Part shown: piece after piece, positions 8,650-17,134 of the stretch | Numbering within the stretch: the stretch's first letter is position 1 | How the letters are laid out: every line of letters begins with the position of its first letter | DNA from: an uncultured Saprospiraceae bacterium | GTDB lineage: Bacteria > Bacteroidota > Bacteroidia > Chitinophagales > Saprospiraceae | Assembly (NCBI GenBank): GCA_938010785.1 | Contig: CALLVC010000100.1 | Location: forward strand, 1-35,602 | Direction of reading: 5' to 3' | Length of the DNA: 35,602 bases | Notes under the pieces: generated by a model | Told to the model about the DNA's origin: nothing | The model's database searches: none | What the model saw: the letters and a program-made list of their open reading frames with translations, nothing else | Position numbers and translations under genes: made by a program

Positions 8650-9063
8650 TTATTTTTCATTTTCCCAATCTATATTCAAAGCTTTAACTTTTTCATCTGT
8701 CAATTTCATTGATTTTCGAGTAGTCAAATCAAAAAAGAGAAATTTTAATACCGCCTCTGATAATTGTTGCTCACTTTTCGCATCCAGCATTTTCAACAGG
8801 ATAGTCACCACCTTTGAACCTATTTCTTGAACACTAACATCTATAGCAATTGTTGTTCCCTCAAACACTTCTTTCAGGAATTTTGTATTAAATTCCAAAT
8901 AAGCACAACCAATACCTTTAGCTGCCAAGATGGGGTCTGTTATACCATATTTAATCATATAATCATCTGCTGCCGAATAGAATTTCTCCATGTATTTTAA
9001 AGTGTTCATATGCTGATAAATATCGCAATCTTCCCGTAGAACTGTTTGTTTGTAGATTATCAT
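8650..9063 (-). CDS. acyl-CoA thioesterase family protein (hotdog fold)
   Basis: This 137-residue, single hotdog-domain protein is of normal length for the 4HBT group. It carries the family active-site pattern near the N-terminus, EDCDIYQHMNTLKYMEKF (11-28), comparable to the D-x-D-x-x-x-H-x-N motif of YbgC/FcbC-like thioesterases that hydrolyse acyl-CoA or acyl-ACP thioesters in the cytosol. The specific acyl substrate cannot be told from sequence. It lies downstream of the metalloprotease gene on the same strand. A strong hairpin and a dispersed repeat separate them, so it is probably transcribed on its own. Confidence 0.85.
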   Translation of the reverse strand: MIIYKQTVLREDCDIYQHMNTLKYMEKFYSAADDYMIKYGITDPILAAKGIGCAYLEFNTKFLKEVFEGTTIAIDVSVQEIGSKVVTILLKMLDAKSEQQLSEAVLKFLFFDLTTRKSMKLTDEKVKALNIDWENEK

Positions 9064-9072
9064 GGAAATTTA

Positions 9073-9129
9073 AAATCTAAAATTCAAAACCCGCCTTACT
9101 GCACAGCGGGCAGGTTCAAAATCTAAAAG
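9073..9129. repeat. dispersed palindromic repeat, copy A
   Basis: Heptamer-like AT stretches (aaatcta, aaattca) flank a GC-rich palindromic core of about 29 bp (9088-9116) that includes cagcgggcaggtt. Copy B (14311-14373) has the same flanks and core. Copy C (32586-32613) has the core in inverse orientation. This is an intergenic, non-coding repeat. Confidence 0.65.
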
Positions 9130-9134
9130 CATTG

Positions 9135-9189
9135 AAAACAGAATAAGTGCTTCCAAAAGATTATTTTTCAAAAGCACTTATTCTGTTTT
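9135..9189 (-). terminator. 18-bp hairpin terminator after the metalloprotease gene
   Basis: Arms 9135-9152 (aaaacagaataagtgctt) and 9172-9189 are perfect complements with a 19-nt loop, and the stem has A/T runs on both outer edges. It lies 44 bp beyond the stop of the minus-strand metalloprotease gene and upstream of the thioesterase gene. Confidence 0.85.
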
Positions 9190-9232
9190 TCTAATAGTTA
9201 ATCAAGATTTACCACTCATCAATCGTCACTCT

Positions 9233-11677
9233 TTAATGTCCACAACCTATCGGCGAACCATCAGGTAAAGCAGGTGCTTCTGGTAACTCAAAACCACTTG
9301 GGTCTGCCATAAATTGTTTGATTTGATGGGACATATATAGTTGATGAGCTTTTTCGGCAGCACTTCCTGAGCGTGAACTGGTGCTATTAGCAAATGTATC
9401 GACATGCAGCAAGGCAACTGCAGCAACTTGCTGATTGCCATTAGTATTACCAGCTAATTGTAATAATTTTCTAAGGTATAATTTTTCATTATTCCGACTA
9501 ATCTCTTGAGCTAAATCAGAACCAGTTCTAACACCGACAATACCATTTTTTACTTCTGATAATAAATTATCCAAAGACATTTGTTGATTATCTCTGGCAT
9601 GATGTTCAATTACCCGTGCTAATTTTGCTGGATTTAACAGTAAATCTAAAGTTGTATTCACAATAGCTTCTGAGGCACCAATTGGGTCAAACGTCAAACC
9701 AGTATGGACCTTAAACAGCTCTCTACCTCTTGAATAACCAATTGGCTGTGGTGGAATTAATTGGATGATGTCTTCGGATAAAGTCAAATTATCAGAGTTC
9801 AAACTTTCTAAGATCGCAGAAAGAGCAGCTTTCTGTTGACCCGCATCATAGATTTTAGTAACAGTTTGTCCATCACCTTTGGTTGCATAAGAATAATCCA
9901 CTGCTCCAACCATTTTAGTTGCAGCTTCTACTTGATATCGATGAGCTAAATATAAAGGGACTAAAACATTTTCCAAAGTAGCCATAGGCGCTCCTTTTTT
10001 GATGCTATTAGTACCAAATCTAGCCAAAGCACCTTTCCGAACTTCCATCAATCTTTTTAGTTCGGTAGCGGGGTTTTCTCCACCGTCCCAAAGGTGCCCC
10101 ATTGGGTGAGCTCCTGATTGAGGACGTGCATCTCGGTCAGAAATATACTGAAAACCCATTTTATGATTATCTGCTAAAATTTCCTGTAAAGCCGCCGCTT
10201 CATCAGTCCCTGCAGGAAAGTCTTGGTAACCATATAAAACGGTCCGCTTATCCCAATCACCAATACCAACGGCATAAGAATCAGAAAAATCCAAATCTCC
10301 ATTTTCATCCAAAGTAATATATGGATGTGGGTAATCCATTACTGATGCACGGTCTTTTACACTGGCTGCAAAATTATGAGCCAAACCAATGGTATGGCCT
10401 ATTTCATGAGCGGACAATTGGCGCAAACGAGCCAATGCCAATTGTAGCATTTTTTCATCTGGATTAGGAGCACCATCTTCAAAAGGAGACAACAAACCTT
10501 GAGCAATCAAGAAATCTTGTCGAACCCTTAAAGACCCTAAAGAAACATGTCCCTTAATGATTTCACCAGTTCGCGGGTCTCTTACGGAAGCTCCATAAGA
10601 CCAACCTCTCGTTGACCGATGAACCCACTGAATCAAATTATATCGAACATCCATCGGGTCAGCGCCTTCTGGCATTTCTTTAACGATGAAAGCATCTTTA
10701 TATCCTGCGGCTTCAAAAGCTTGATTCCACCAAGCTCCTCCAGTCATTAAGGCAGATTTTATAGGTTCAGGGGCACCTCTGTCTAAATAATACACAATAG
10801 GTTCCACTGCTTCACTTACTGCTGCCGTCGGGTCCTTTTTCTTTAATCTATGCCTTGGAATGAATCTTTTAACCAAGGGGTCTTGTATGGGTGTTGCATA
10901 ATCTGCATAGCTCATAGCGTTATAGCCACTTCTAGGGTCAAAGGCTCTTGGTTGGTAATCATCATCTGGTAATTCAATAAAAGAATGATGCATTCTGACG
11001 GTTACTGCATTAGGTGTTGGAACTACGGAACGAATATATCCACCTTTGGCTTGACCACTAAAAGTAATCGTTGCTTCTAGTTCCGTATTCTTTGGAAAAC
11101 CTTTACACATAGGTAAATAAACAGCAGACCGATTAGCGTCTACCTTATAACTTCCTTGTTTGCTCCGATTCAATCGGGCAGCAACACCATGAGCATCTTG
11201 CAGCAAAAACTTAGTCATATTTACTATATGCTTTCCATTGGAAGATGCTTCGATTTTAAAACCGCCGATTACAGAAGAGGCAAATGCCTGAGCTACTGAT
11301 TTCGCTTCTTCTGGATTGTCACTAATAGCTCGATAATCATAATTGGGTTGAATCATTAAAATTTTTGGTCCAACCTTTTGAAATTTCACAATTCGAGTAT
11401 CTCCTAATTGTCCTCTATCCAATCCAATATCATTAGACCCTACCCCTGCTGGCAAAGAATTGACATACAAAATCTCCTCGTCTAATTTATCAATTTCTAA
11501 AAATAAATTCCCCTTTTTCTCATCCCAATAAAAATTCAAATAACCCTCCGTTTTGGTCATTGATTTGGTCAACTCTGAGATTGGGTCAGCAGTTGGTCGG
11601 TTGATGTCCTCTGCAATGACCCTTGCAGTACTACAAGCTGAAAAAGCAATGGCAACTATAAAAATGAGTAGTCTCAT
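9233..11677 (-). CDS. lipoprotein zinc metalloprotease of the DUF5117 type
   Basis: This is an 814-residue exported protein. The signal sequence ends at lipobox Cys15 (AFSAC). A long N-terminal region (about 35-290) matches the DUF5117/DUF5118-type domains that precede the peptidase in this family. The peptidase core has the metzincin zinc motif HEIGHTIGLAH (His424, Glu425, His428, His434) and a downstream Met-turn SVMDYP (Met447). All zinc ligands and the catalytic Glu are intact, so it should be an active cell-surface peptidase. The C-terminal third (about 560-800) has no recognised catalytic motif. A minus-strand TAAATTTG (-7-like) lies at 11704-11711. It ends at a strong hairpin, so it is probably monocistronic. 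Confidence 0.92.
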   Translation of the reverse strand: MRLLIFIVAIAFSACSTARVIAEDINRPTADPISELTKSMTKTEGYLNFYWDEKKGNLFLEIDKLDEEILYVNSLPAGVGSNDIGLDRGQLGDTRIVKFQKVGPKILMIQPNYDYRAISDNPEEAKSVAQAFASSVIGGFKIEASSNGKHIVNMTKFLLQDAHGVAARLNRSKQGSYKVDANRSAVYLPMCKGFPKNTELEATITFSGQAKGGYIRSVVPTPNAVTVRMHHSFIELPDDDYQPRAFDPRSGYNAMSYADYATPIQDPLVKRFIPRHRLKKKDPTAAVSEAVEPIVYYLDRGAPEPIKSALMTGGAWWNQAFEAAGYKDAFIVKEMPEGADPMDVRYNLIQWVHRSTRGWSYGASVRDPRTGEIIKGHVSLGSLRVRQDFLIAQGLLSPFEDGAPNPDEKMLQLALARLRQLSAHEIGHTIGLAHNFAASVKDRASVMDYPHPYITLDENGDLDFSDSYAVGIGDWDKRTVLYGYQDFPAGTDEAAALQEILADNHKMGFQYISDRDARPQSGAHPMGHLWDGGENPATELKRLMEVRKGALARFGTNSIKKGAPMATLENVLVPLYLAHRYQVEAATKMVGAVDYSYATKGDGQTVTKIYDAGQQKAALSAILESLNSDNLTLSEDIIQLIPPQPIGYSRGRELFKVHTGLTFDPIGASEAIVNTTLDLLLNPAKLARVIEHHARDNQQMSLDNLLSEVKNGIVGVRTGSDLAQEISRNNEKLYLRKLLQLAGNTNGNQQVAAVALLHVDTFANSTSSRSGSAAEKAHQLYMSHQIKQFMADPSGFELPEAPALPDGSPIGCGH

Positions 11678-11876
11678 GTAATTCTAATTTTGGTTATAAA
11701 ACTCAAATTTAATTTTATAAAAACACAAAAACGGGAAAAACTTTGGATTAAAAAAATATCATTCCCTGCTTAATTCTGATTTTTTTCGGTAGACAACAAG
11801 AAAAACCAATATTAAAGAAGATTTTAAAGAATTTTATAATCAAAAAAATAATTTTATTAAAAATATCATCAAATAG

Positions 11877-11907
11877 TTGCACATATAGAATTTCGTCACT
11901 ATATTTG
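11877..11907 (+). promoter_or_regulatory. Bacteroidota-type promoter
   Basis: TTG (11877-11879), then exactly 20 bp, then a perfect TAnnTTTG (TATATTTG, 11900-11907). Transcription should start near 11914, about 195 nt before the next start codon. Confidence 0.7.
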
Positions 11908-11913
11908 TTACAT

Positions 11914-12086
11914 AATTACTTAAAACATCAAATTAGTTACAGAAAACAAAGAAGAGCACCGCAACAAAAAAAACGAAAATTAGATTTCGTCAAGTAATTA
12001 TTCAAAACACCAAATGTTATTAAAAACCGCGATTAGTATTGAGTAAAAAAGTTGGATAGTAAAAATATCCGATTTTTTACTTTTTA
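11914..12086 (+). ncRNA. candidate small RNA or attenuated leader
   Basis: Starting just after the promoter, 11912-11921 (ataattactt) can pair with 11992-12001, enclosing a small cgaaaat/atttcg hairpin. A longer stem joins 12042-12058 with 12066-12081 and is followed by a T-rich run (acttttt). Together this looks like a roughly 170-nt transcript with its own terminator, or a leader whose terminator-like stem controls read-through into the gene at 12109. No known RNA family is recognised; its length would also fit a 6S-like RNA, but the fold does not clearly match. Confidence 0.35.
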
Positions 12087-12108
12087 TTAATCAGAAAACA
12101 CCCAATTT

Positions 12109-12423
12109 ATGCTACAAACTAACCATTTAAAACCCCTTACTAAGGAAGTAGTCAGAACGGCAGCCCGTCGTTTAATGGAAAGAAATTACACCACCACCGC
12201 AATTGAAGTCAAAAATTTATTAAGGTCACAACATTATTGGGCCATTCATCCAACCATTTCCGATTTCTTGGACGAATTAGCAGAAGAAGAAAACTGGTAT
12301 TTTATTAGTAATAATTACCAAAGAAATTATTTCAAAAATGAAATAACCGCTAATTATTACATTAACATGTCTCAGGAAGAGATGGACTACTTTCTTTTTA
12401 ACATTAAGTATTCGGTCAATTAA
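12109..12423 (+). CDS. small conserved-looking protein, predicted DNA-binding fold
   Basis: I do not recognise this 104-residue protein. Residues 9-60 look like three helices followed by a turn and a strand (LTKEVVRTAARRLMERNYTT, then TAIEVKNLLR and TISDFLDELAEEENWYF). That order of helices with a 'TTxEVKxxLR' segment resembles a winged-helix module, so nucleic-acid binding is a reasonable guess only. The C-terminal 40 residues are rich in Asn and Tyr (NNYQRNYFKNEITANYY). There is no signal peptide or membrane segment, so it should be cytosolic. The unusually long, structured leader suggests post-transcriptional control. Codon usage resembles that of neighbouring genes. Confidence 0.7.
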   Translation: MLQTNHLKPLTKEVVRTAARRLMERNYTTTAIEVKNLLRSQHYWAIHPTISDFLDELAEEENWYFISNNYQRNYFKNEITANYYINMSQEEMDYFLFNIKYSVN

Positions 12424-12604
12424 TAGACTTTCCTAAGTAGTAAGTCAAGTTAAAGATGATATGTTGAGGGTGTGAGTATTTTTTGGCTATTGTTCTAAAA
12501 AAATCAGATTAACCTCTCATCCATCTAATCCAAGGGACACACATACGTTAAACTACACAAAAAATTTGCATTACAAGCAGTTTATTATCAATTTTAGGAG
12601 CAGA

Positions 12605-12631
12605 GGGAGTAGGCATTCAGAACCTACTCCC
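12605..12631 (+). other. hairpin upstream of the cytochrome c/copper protein gene
   Basis: A 9-bp perfect stem (gggagtagg with cctactccc) has a 9-nt loop. It lies 55 bp after the nearest AT-rich promoter-like DNA and 31 bp before the start codon at 12663. It has no T-run, so it is either a 5' leader structure or a weak terminator of the preceding gene. Confidence 0.45.
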
Positions 12632-12662
12632 ATTTGTATTGATAACTTCATAACTCAATGTA

Positions 12663-14309
12663 ATGAAACAATTTTCCCTTCTTTGTTTTGCAATACTATT
12701 TACCTATTCTTTATTTGGGCAAACCCAATCCACTGCCATACGTGTTTATGAAATTTTTCAAGAAAAATGCGCTAGTTGCCATAGCCATTCCAATCCACAA
12801 GCTGGATTAGATTTGGAGGGTACGGGAAGTAGTATCACTGCAAAAGCTGCCCACATTTACAATAATTTAGTTGGGGTTCCCGCAAAAAATAATACAGCCG
12901 CTGCAAAAGGGTATCAACTAGTTCATCCAGGAAGAATAGATAAAAGTTTTCTCTTCAAAAAAATCAATCAAGGTTTAGATAAGGATATGGTACTTGAAAG
13001 TGGAGAAAATGACCCGATGCCGATATCAGGTTCTTTAACTGCTGTGGAGAAAGAACTAGTCCGACAATGGATTTTATTTGGAGCACCTAAAGAAGACGTC
13101 GTCATCAAAGAAGAACTTCTAATGGATTATTATAATAACGGAATGGGGCGAGCTTCTTTCCCAGACGGAGCACCTCCTGCACCGAGCCCATCGGAAGGTT
13201 TTCAAATAAAGATGGGGCCTTTTTTCATTGACCCTGCAGGAGAAGATGAATATTACACCAAATATCAATTAGACAACACCGAAGAAATTGAAGTAAATAG
13301 ATTAGATATTCAAATGTCTAATTTCTCCCATCATTTCATTATTTACGATTATAGTTCTGAAGCTAGTGCAGTACCAGACGGTTTTAGACGAGACCAAGAC
13401 CATACCCAAGATGTTAGTTTTGTTACAACTGTTCAAGAAAGTAACAATATTGTTTTACCCGAAAAGACTGCCTTTAAATGGGGAAAAAATCATGTACTAG
13501 ATTTAAATTCTCACACCATTAATTATGGTTCAGATGGTATTTACCAAAACGAAGTATATGTAAATGTTTATACCCAACCGAAAGGCACCGCCGTACAAGA
13601 AATGCGGGCTAACTTAGTACCCTATCCTTGGATTAATATCCCGAATAATGGGGAAGAAATTACACATTCTTCCAGCGTTCAATTGCCAGCAGAGATTTTT
13701 ATATGGAACATTGGTGGACATACACACCAATATGGAACGAGCTATAAAATTTGGAAAAACAACCAAAGTGGTAATGCGGATGAATTGATTTATGATGCTT
13801 CTTGTCCAAGAGGGGTACCAGGTTGTGTAGCACCATTCTATGATTATCAACATATTCCAACTCGTAATTTTGATGAGTTGCTTTACGTCGATTTAAAGGA
13901 TGGAATCACTCACGAAGCTAAATGGATTAATGATGGTCCAACGTCAGTCGGCTGGGGTCCAACTTCTCAAGATGAAATGATGCTTTTTGGGATGCTCTTT
14001 GTTACTGACACAACTGGTTTGGGCGTGAATAATGTAACTACACCAACATTTGAAGTTGAAAATCCATTATCAGCAATTATTGTTACGCCAAACCCAATGC
14101 AAGAACTTACTCATATTGTCTTGCCAGAAGGCATAGGTCCAGTAAATTTCAGGTTAACTGATATGCTAGGAAAACAAGTCCGTCAACTGACCAATTTTAG
14201 TAATCAGTTCATCCAAGTCAAAAGAAATGATTTACCAAAAGGTATGTATTTATTTATAGTAGAGGATAAAAAAGGCAAGTCCTTTACTGGAAAAATATTG
14301 ATGAACTAG
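12663..14309 (+). CDS. secreted cytochrome c / PHM-like copper protein with T9SS tail
   Basis: This 548-residue multidomain exported protein has a signal peptide (1-19, ending LFGQ). Next is a c-type heme domain with CASCH (Cys36, Cys39, His40) and a likely axial Met119 in DPMP, closing with RQWILFGAP. Then comes a two-part region with the copper ligands of peptidylglycine monooxygenase (PHM/DBH) folds: SHHF (His223, His224), NSHTINYG (His284), GGHTHQYG (His353, His355) and DEMM (Met439). Last is a type A T9SS sorting domain (about 472-548, TPNPMQ ... LPKGMYLFIVED ... GKILMN). All ligands of both copper sites appear present, so redox or monooxygenase chemistry at the cell surface is plausible. 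The substrate is unknown. Heme c could deliver electrons to copper. Confidence 0.88.
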   Translation: MKQFSLLCFAILFTYSLFGQTQSTAIRVYEIFQEKCASCHSHSNPQAGLDLEGTGSSITAKAAHIYNNLVGVPAKNNTAAAKGYQLVHPGRIDKSFLFKKINQGLDKDMVLESGENDPMPISGSLTAVEKELVRQWILFGAPKEDVVIKEELLMDYYNNGMGRASFPDGAPPAPSPSEGFQIKMGPFFIDPAGEDEYYTKYQLDNTEEIEVNRLDIQMSNFSHHFIIYDYSSEASAVPDGFRRDQDHTQDVSFVTTVQESNNIVLPEKTAFKWGKNHVLDLNSHTINYGSDGIYQNEVYVNVYTQPKGTAVQEMRANLVPYPWINIPNNGEEITHSSSVQLPAEIFIWNIGGHTHQYGTSYKIWKNNQSGNADELIYDASCPRGVPGCVAPFYDYQHIPTRNFDELLYVDLKDGITHEAKWINDGPTSVGWGPTSQDEMMLFGMLFVTDTTGLGVNNVTTPTFEVENPLSAIIVTPNPMQELTHIVLPEGIGPVNFRLTDMLGKQVRQLTNFSNQFIQVKRNDLPKGMYLFIVEDKKGKSFTGKILMN

Positions 14310-14310
14310 G

Positions 14311-14373
14311 AAATCTAAAATCCAAAACCAGCCTGACTGAGCAACGGGCAGGTTTCAAATTAAAAATTTAAAA
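14311..14373. repeat. dispersed palindromic repeat, copy B
   Basis: It begins one base after the stop of the cytochrome c/copper protein gene. The left flank aaatctaaaatccaaaacc and the core part acgggcaggtt match copy A with few differences, and it ends in the same kind of AT heptamers. A short direct repeat, cgttgggaaa, follows twice at about 14380-14410. No gene or clear terminator is seen in 14374-14512. Confidence 0.65.
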
Positions 14374-14512
14374 GTATATCCGTTGGGAAACTAAATTCGT
14401 TGGGAAAATCCACCCAATCCTTTAGTATCCAACTGATTTTTATATTCCACCAATCCTATCTTTCAAAAACAATCCGTACATTGCACCTCTTTCAAAAATA
14501 GAAAAATTTAGT

Positions 14513-15295
14513 ATGAAAAAAGTAGCCTTAGTCGGAGTACCTTGGGATAAAAAAGGCAGTTATTTAGGTGGTCAAGCTTTAGCCCCTGCCAGAATTCGAG
14601 AAGCACTGCATTGTGGGTCTGCAAACTATTGGACAGAGCTAAATGTCAACCCGATTGAGCATAAAGATTTTGAAGATATTGGAGATTTAAATCTTAAAAA
14701 ATACTTTGATATTGAAAAGCAGATGGCCTTAATTTTAAGTAAAAACATGCGTACTTTGGCAATTGGTGGGGACCACTCTATGACCTACCCTATCATCAAA
14801 GCTCATTATCAATTTAGTGGAGAATTTGACATCTTACAAATAGATGCACACGGCGATTTATACGACGAATTTGAAGGAGACAAATTTTCTCATGCATGCC
14901 CGTTTGCACGGATTATGGAGCAAAATTTAGCCAGTCGATTGATTCAAGTTGGCATTCGGGCTATCAATCCACATCAAAGAGAACAAATGGAACGCTTCAA
15001 AGTGGAAACCATTGAAATGCATCAATTCGATGCAGGTCAAAGACCTACTTTTGACAAACCACTATACATTTCACTTGATTTAGATGGTCTAGACCCTGCA
15101 TATGCCCCTGGCGTTTCTCACCATGAACCAGGAGGATTAACCACAAGAGAAGTTTTAAGACTGATTCAAAGCATCAATGTACCAATCATTGGAGCAGACA
15201 TAGTAGAATACAATCCACATAGAGATAATTCAGACATGACTGCCATGTTAGCAGCAAAATTACTTAAAGAAATAGCGGGAAAAATGTTGAGTTAG
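14513..15295 (+). CDS. agmatinase/arginase family ureohydrolase
   Basis: This 260-residue ureohydrolase has all six manganese ligands: His88 in GGDHS, Asp111, His113 and Asp115 in DAHGD, and Asp189 and Asp191 in SLDLDGLDP. The family signature SLDLDGLDPAYAPGVSHHEP covers 187-206. Such enzymes hydrolyse a guanidino group to urea in the cytosol. The compact length and the APGVSHHEPGG segment fit agmatinase (agmatine to putrescine and urea) best. Guanidinobutyrase, formimidoylglutamase or related activities cannot be excluded. There are no neighbouring polyamine synthesis genes, though a PaiA-like acetyltransferase and a SpeE-like protein occur elsewhere in the window. It ends at a hairpin shared with the convergent esterase gene. 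Confidence 0.88.
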   Translation: MKKVALVGVPWDKKGSYLGGQALAPARIREALHCGSANYWTELNVNPIEHKDFEDIGDLNLKKYFDIEKQMALILSKNMRTLAIGGDHSMTYPIIKAHYQFSGEFDILQIDAHGDLYDEFEGDKFSHACPFARIMEQNLASRLIQVGIRAINPHQREQMERFKVETIEMHQFDAGQRPTFDKPLYISLDLDGLDPAYAPGVSHHEPGGLTTREVLRLIQSINVPIIGADIVEYNPHRDNSDMTAMLAAKLLKEIAGKMLS

Positions 15296-15307
15296 TTTTA
15301 AGGGGTT

Positions 15308-15370
15308 AGTTGTGAGTGGTAAATTGGCGATAATTGCAGATTAACCACTAAAAACTAACCACTCACAACT
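15308..15370. terminator. hairpin between convergent genes
   Basis: Arms 15308-15320 (agttgtgagtggt) and 15358-15370 pair perfectly. The right arm overlaps the last bases of the minus-strand esterase gene. The intervening bases are degenerate heptamers (aaccact, actaacc). It probably acts as a bidirectional terminator, although it lacks a clear T-run. Confidence 0.5.
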
Positions 15371-16292
15371 TCCTAATAAATTCTTGAATTTCTTTTTGTG
15401 CATCCATACATTCTTTTAGAAACTTTGGCATAGTAAAATAAGTGTGTATTAAACCTTGATAATTGGTGAATTGCACGGAGTTTCCTGCTGCTTTTAAATG
15501 TTCCACATAATCTTTCCCTTCATCTCTAAGCGGGTCAAATTCGGCCGTTTGGACTAGTGCAGGTGGTAAGTTGGACAAATCCTCCGTCAATAAAGGAGAC
15601 ATCAATGGATTTAATCTATCTGCTTCATTTTGTTGATAATGGTTCATAAACCAATCCATTAATTCTTTGGTCAAAATATAGCCTTCTCCATTTGAAGTGA
15701 TAGAAGGATGCAACATTCGAGCATCTACAGTGGGGTAAACTAATACTTGAGCTGCAATTTTAGGCGTTCCTAAATCTCTAGCTTGAATGGCCGTTACCGC
15801 CGCTAAATTTCCACCAGCACTATCGCCCAAGACAATTAATTTATCAGGGTTTCCTCCATAAGTCGCAATATTTTCACTGACCCATTTTGTTGCATCATAA
15901 CAATCCTCTACAGCTGCTGGAAATTTGTGTTCTGGCGCTAACCTATAATCCACCGCTACCACAAATGCATTATTCATTTTACAAAGTCTTCGACAAATTT
16001 TATCGTGAGATTTCAAATTTCCAATCACAAAACCACCTCCATGATAAAATGCAATAACAGGGGCATTTGAAGCATTATCTGGCGTATAAATTCGTATGGG
16101 GATTTCACCATGTCTACCAGAAATTTTTAAATCCTCCACTTTTGGTATTGAAATAGGAGGCCCATCTAACAAGCTTGATTCTCGATTATCTGCAAAATTT
16201 CTAAAATCCTTGGCAGAGATAGTCTTAAAATCAATGTTTGTAAAAGTATTTGTAGCCCAAAGTAGTAATTTTAGTTTCCAGGACATTCCCAT
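15363..16292 (-). CDS. alpha/beta hydrolase, HSL-type esterase/lipase
   Basis: This 309-residue member of the hormone-sensitive-lipase (family IV) esterases has the oxyanion-hole motif HGGG (84-87, in FYHGGGFVIG), the nucleophile Ser158 in GDSAGGN, and the acid Asp253 in EFDPLRDEG. The catalytic His283 is in GLIHTYF, completing the triad. Such enzymes hydrolyse short-chain carboxylic esters. The natural substrate is unknown. There is no signal peptide, so it is cytosolic. Two ATGs are close together (residues 1 and 3), so the exact start is uncertain by two codons. Confidence 0.92.
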   Translation of the reverse strand: MGMSWKLKLLLWATNTFTNIDFKTISAKDFRNFADNRESSLLDGPPISIPKVEDLKISGRHGEIPIRIYTPDNASNAPVIAFYHGGGFVIGNLKSHDKICRRLCKMNNAFVVAVDYRLAPEHKFPAAVEDCYDATKWVSENIATYGGNPDKLIVLGDSAGGNLAAVTAIQARDLGTPKIAAQVLVYPTVDARMLHPSITSNGEGYILTKELMDWFMNHYQQNEADRLNPLMSPLLTEDLSNLPPALVQTAEFDPLRDEGKDYVEHLKAAGNSVQFTNYQGLIHTYFTMPKFLKECMDAQKEIQEFIRKL

Positions 16293-16453
16293 ATAAAAAA
16301 GATTTTATGTGTTTGATATGACTAATATTTCTATTTGAATTTTTGCTATAATTGTTATAGTTTGTACTAAAATAATCGACGCTCCCAATATCCCCTCCTC
16401 TTTTCATAGAATCCTCCAAAAGAATTACCAAAGTCCAATATAACTTATTTGCT

Positions 16454-17125
16454 ATGATTAAGCTGCAATCACTGCTATTTATTCTATTTTTCTCAAGTGC
16501 TTCTTTATTAAATGGCCAAAATATTAATCGAATCTTAATAGAAAACCGATGGTCTGCATATGATAATTTTGCAGTCATTGACTTTTTTGAAAACGGTCAA
16601 GCGCAATTAGAATATGCTTATTGTTCTTATTGCAAAACAACTAAAGATACCCTTAATTGGAATTTATCCGATAAATTATTAGTAATTGGAGAAGATAGTT
16701 TAACGATAAAATCAGCAACAAAAAATGAAATTAAAACCGCTCAATATAAAAATCAATTTGTGTTTCAGAATGTAAAAAAGCTAAAGGAAACCAAACTCAA
16801 AAAGTCAGCCGTCGAAAGTTTTTTAACAACCGATACTCCATTAACCATAAAAGTTAAAAGCAACAAATTTGATAATTCCTTAAAACAACCCATAAAATTT
16901 AATAGCAATGGAAAAATGTGGCTAGATGACCCTAAATATAAAGGTCAATGGGCGTTAAAATCTTTTTATGGCGAGCTTTTCTTAATCTATTTACATAGAA
17001 AAACTGTCAATCGTAAATTTCCTTTACTAAAAATCAAAGCGCTAAAACAAGGTGAGCTTATAGGTCAACCCATTCCTTCTATAAAAAATGGTGCTCCTTT
17101 TATGTTGGTCATATCAAATAAATAA
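16454..17125 (+). CDS. exported protein of unknown function
   Basis: I do not recognise this 223-residue protein. A signal peptide is clear (residues 1-22, MIKLQSLLFILFFSSASLL then NGQ). The mature part has two similar-looking halves of beta-rich sequence. Each half contains a phrase like 'F-x-x-N/S-G-x-x-x-L/W' (VIDFFENGQAQLEY and IKFNSNGKMWLDDPKYKGQWAL), which suggests a duplicated lipocalin-like or META-like beta domain. CSYC (residues 57-60) may form a disulfide or bind metal. It ends 9 bp before the convergent ArsC-like gene. Location is probably the periplasm or outside the cell. No function is claimed. Confidence 0.7.
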   Translation: MIKLQSLLFILFFSSASLLNGQNINRILIENRWSAYDNFAVIDFFENGQAQLEYAYCSYCKTTKDTLNWNLSDKLLVIGEDSLTIKSATKNEIKTAQYKNQFVFQNVKKLKETKLKKSAVESFLTTDTPLTIKVKSNKFDNSLKQPIKFNSNGKMWLDDPKYKGQWALKSFYGELFLIYLHRKTVNRKFPLLKIKALKQGELIGQPIPSIKNGAPFMLVISNK

Positions 17126-17134
17126 GTAAACTTA

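Larger units (their letters stand above)
11678..12108. other. gene-free region with promoter and structured leader
   Basis: The left part (11678-11870) is very AT-rich and shows only the presumed promoter of the minus-strand protease gene. The right part holds a good plus-strand promoter (11877-11907) and a roughly 170-nt transcribed region with two possible stems. It ends in a terminator-like hairpin 28 bp before the next gene. Confidence 0.6.

Noticed and set aside
12566-12751. A 61-codon open frame overlapping the start of the cytochrome c/copper protein gene.
   Set aside because: It runs in another frame through the signal-peptide region of a clear gene and has no family look.
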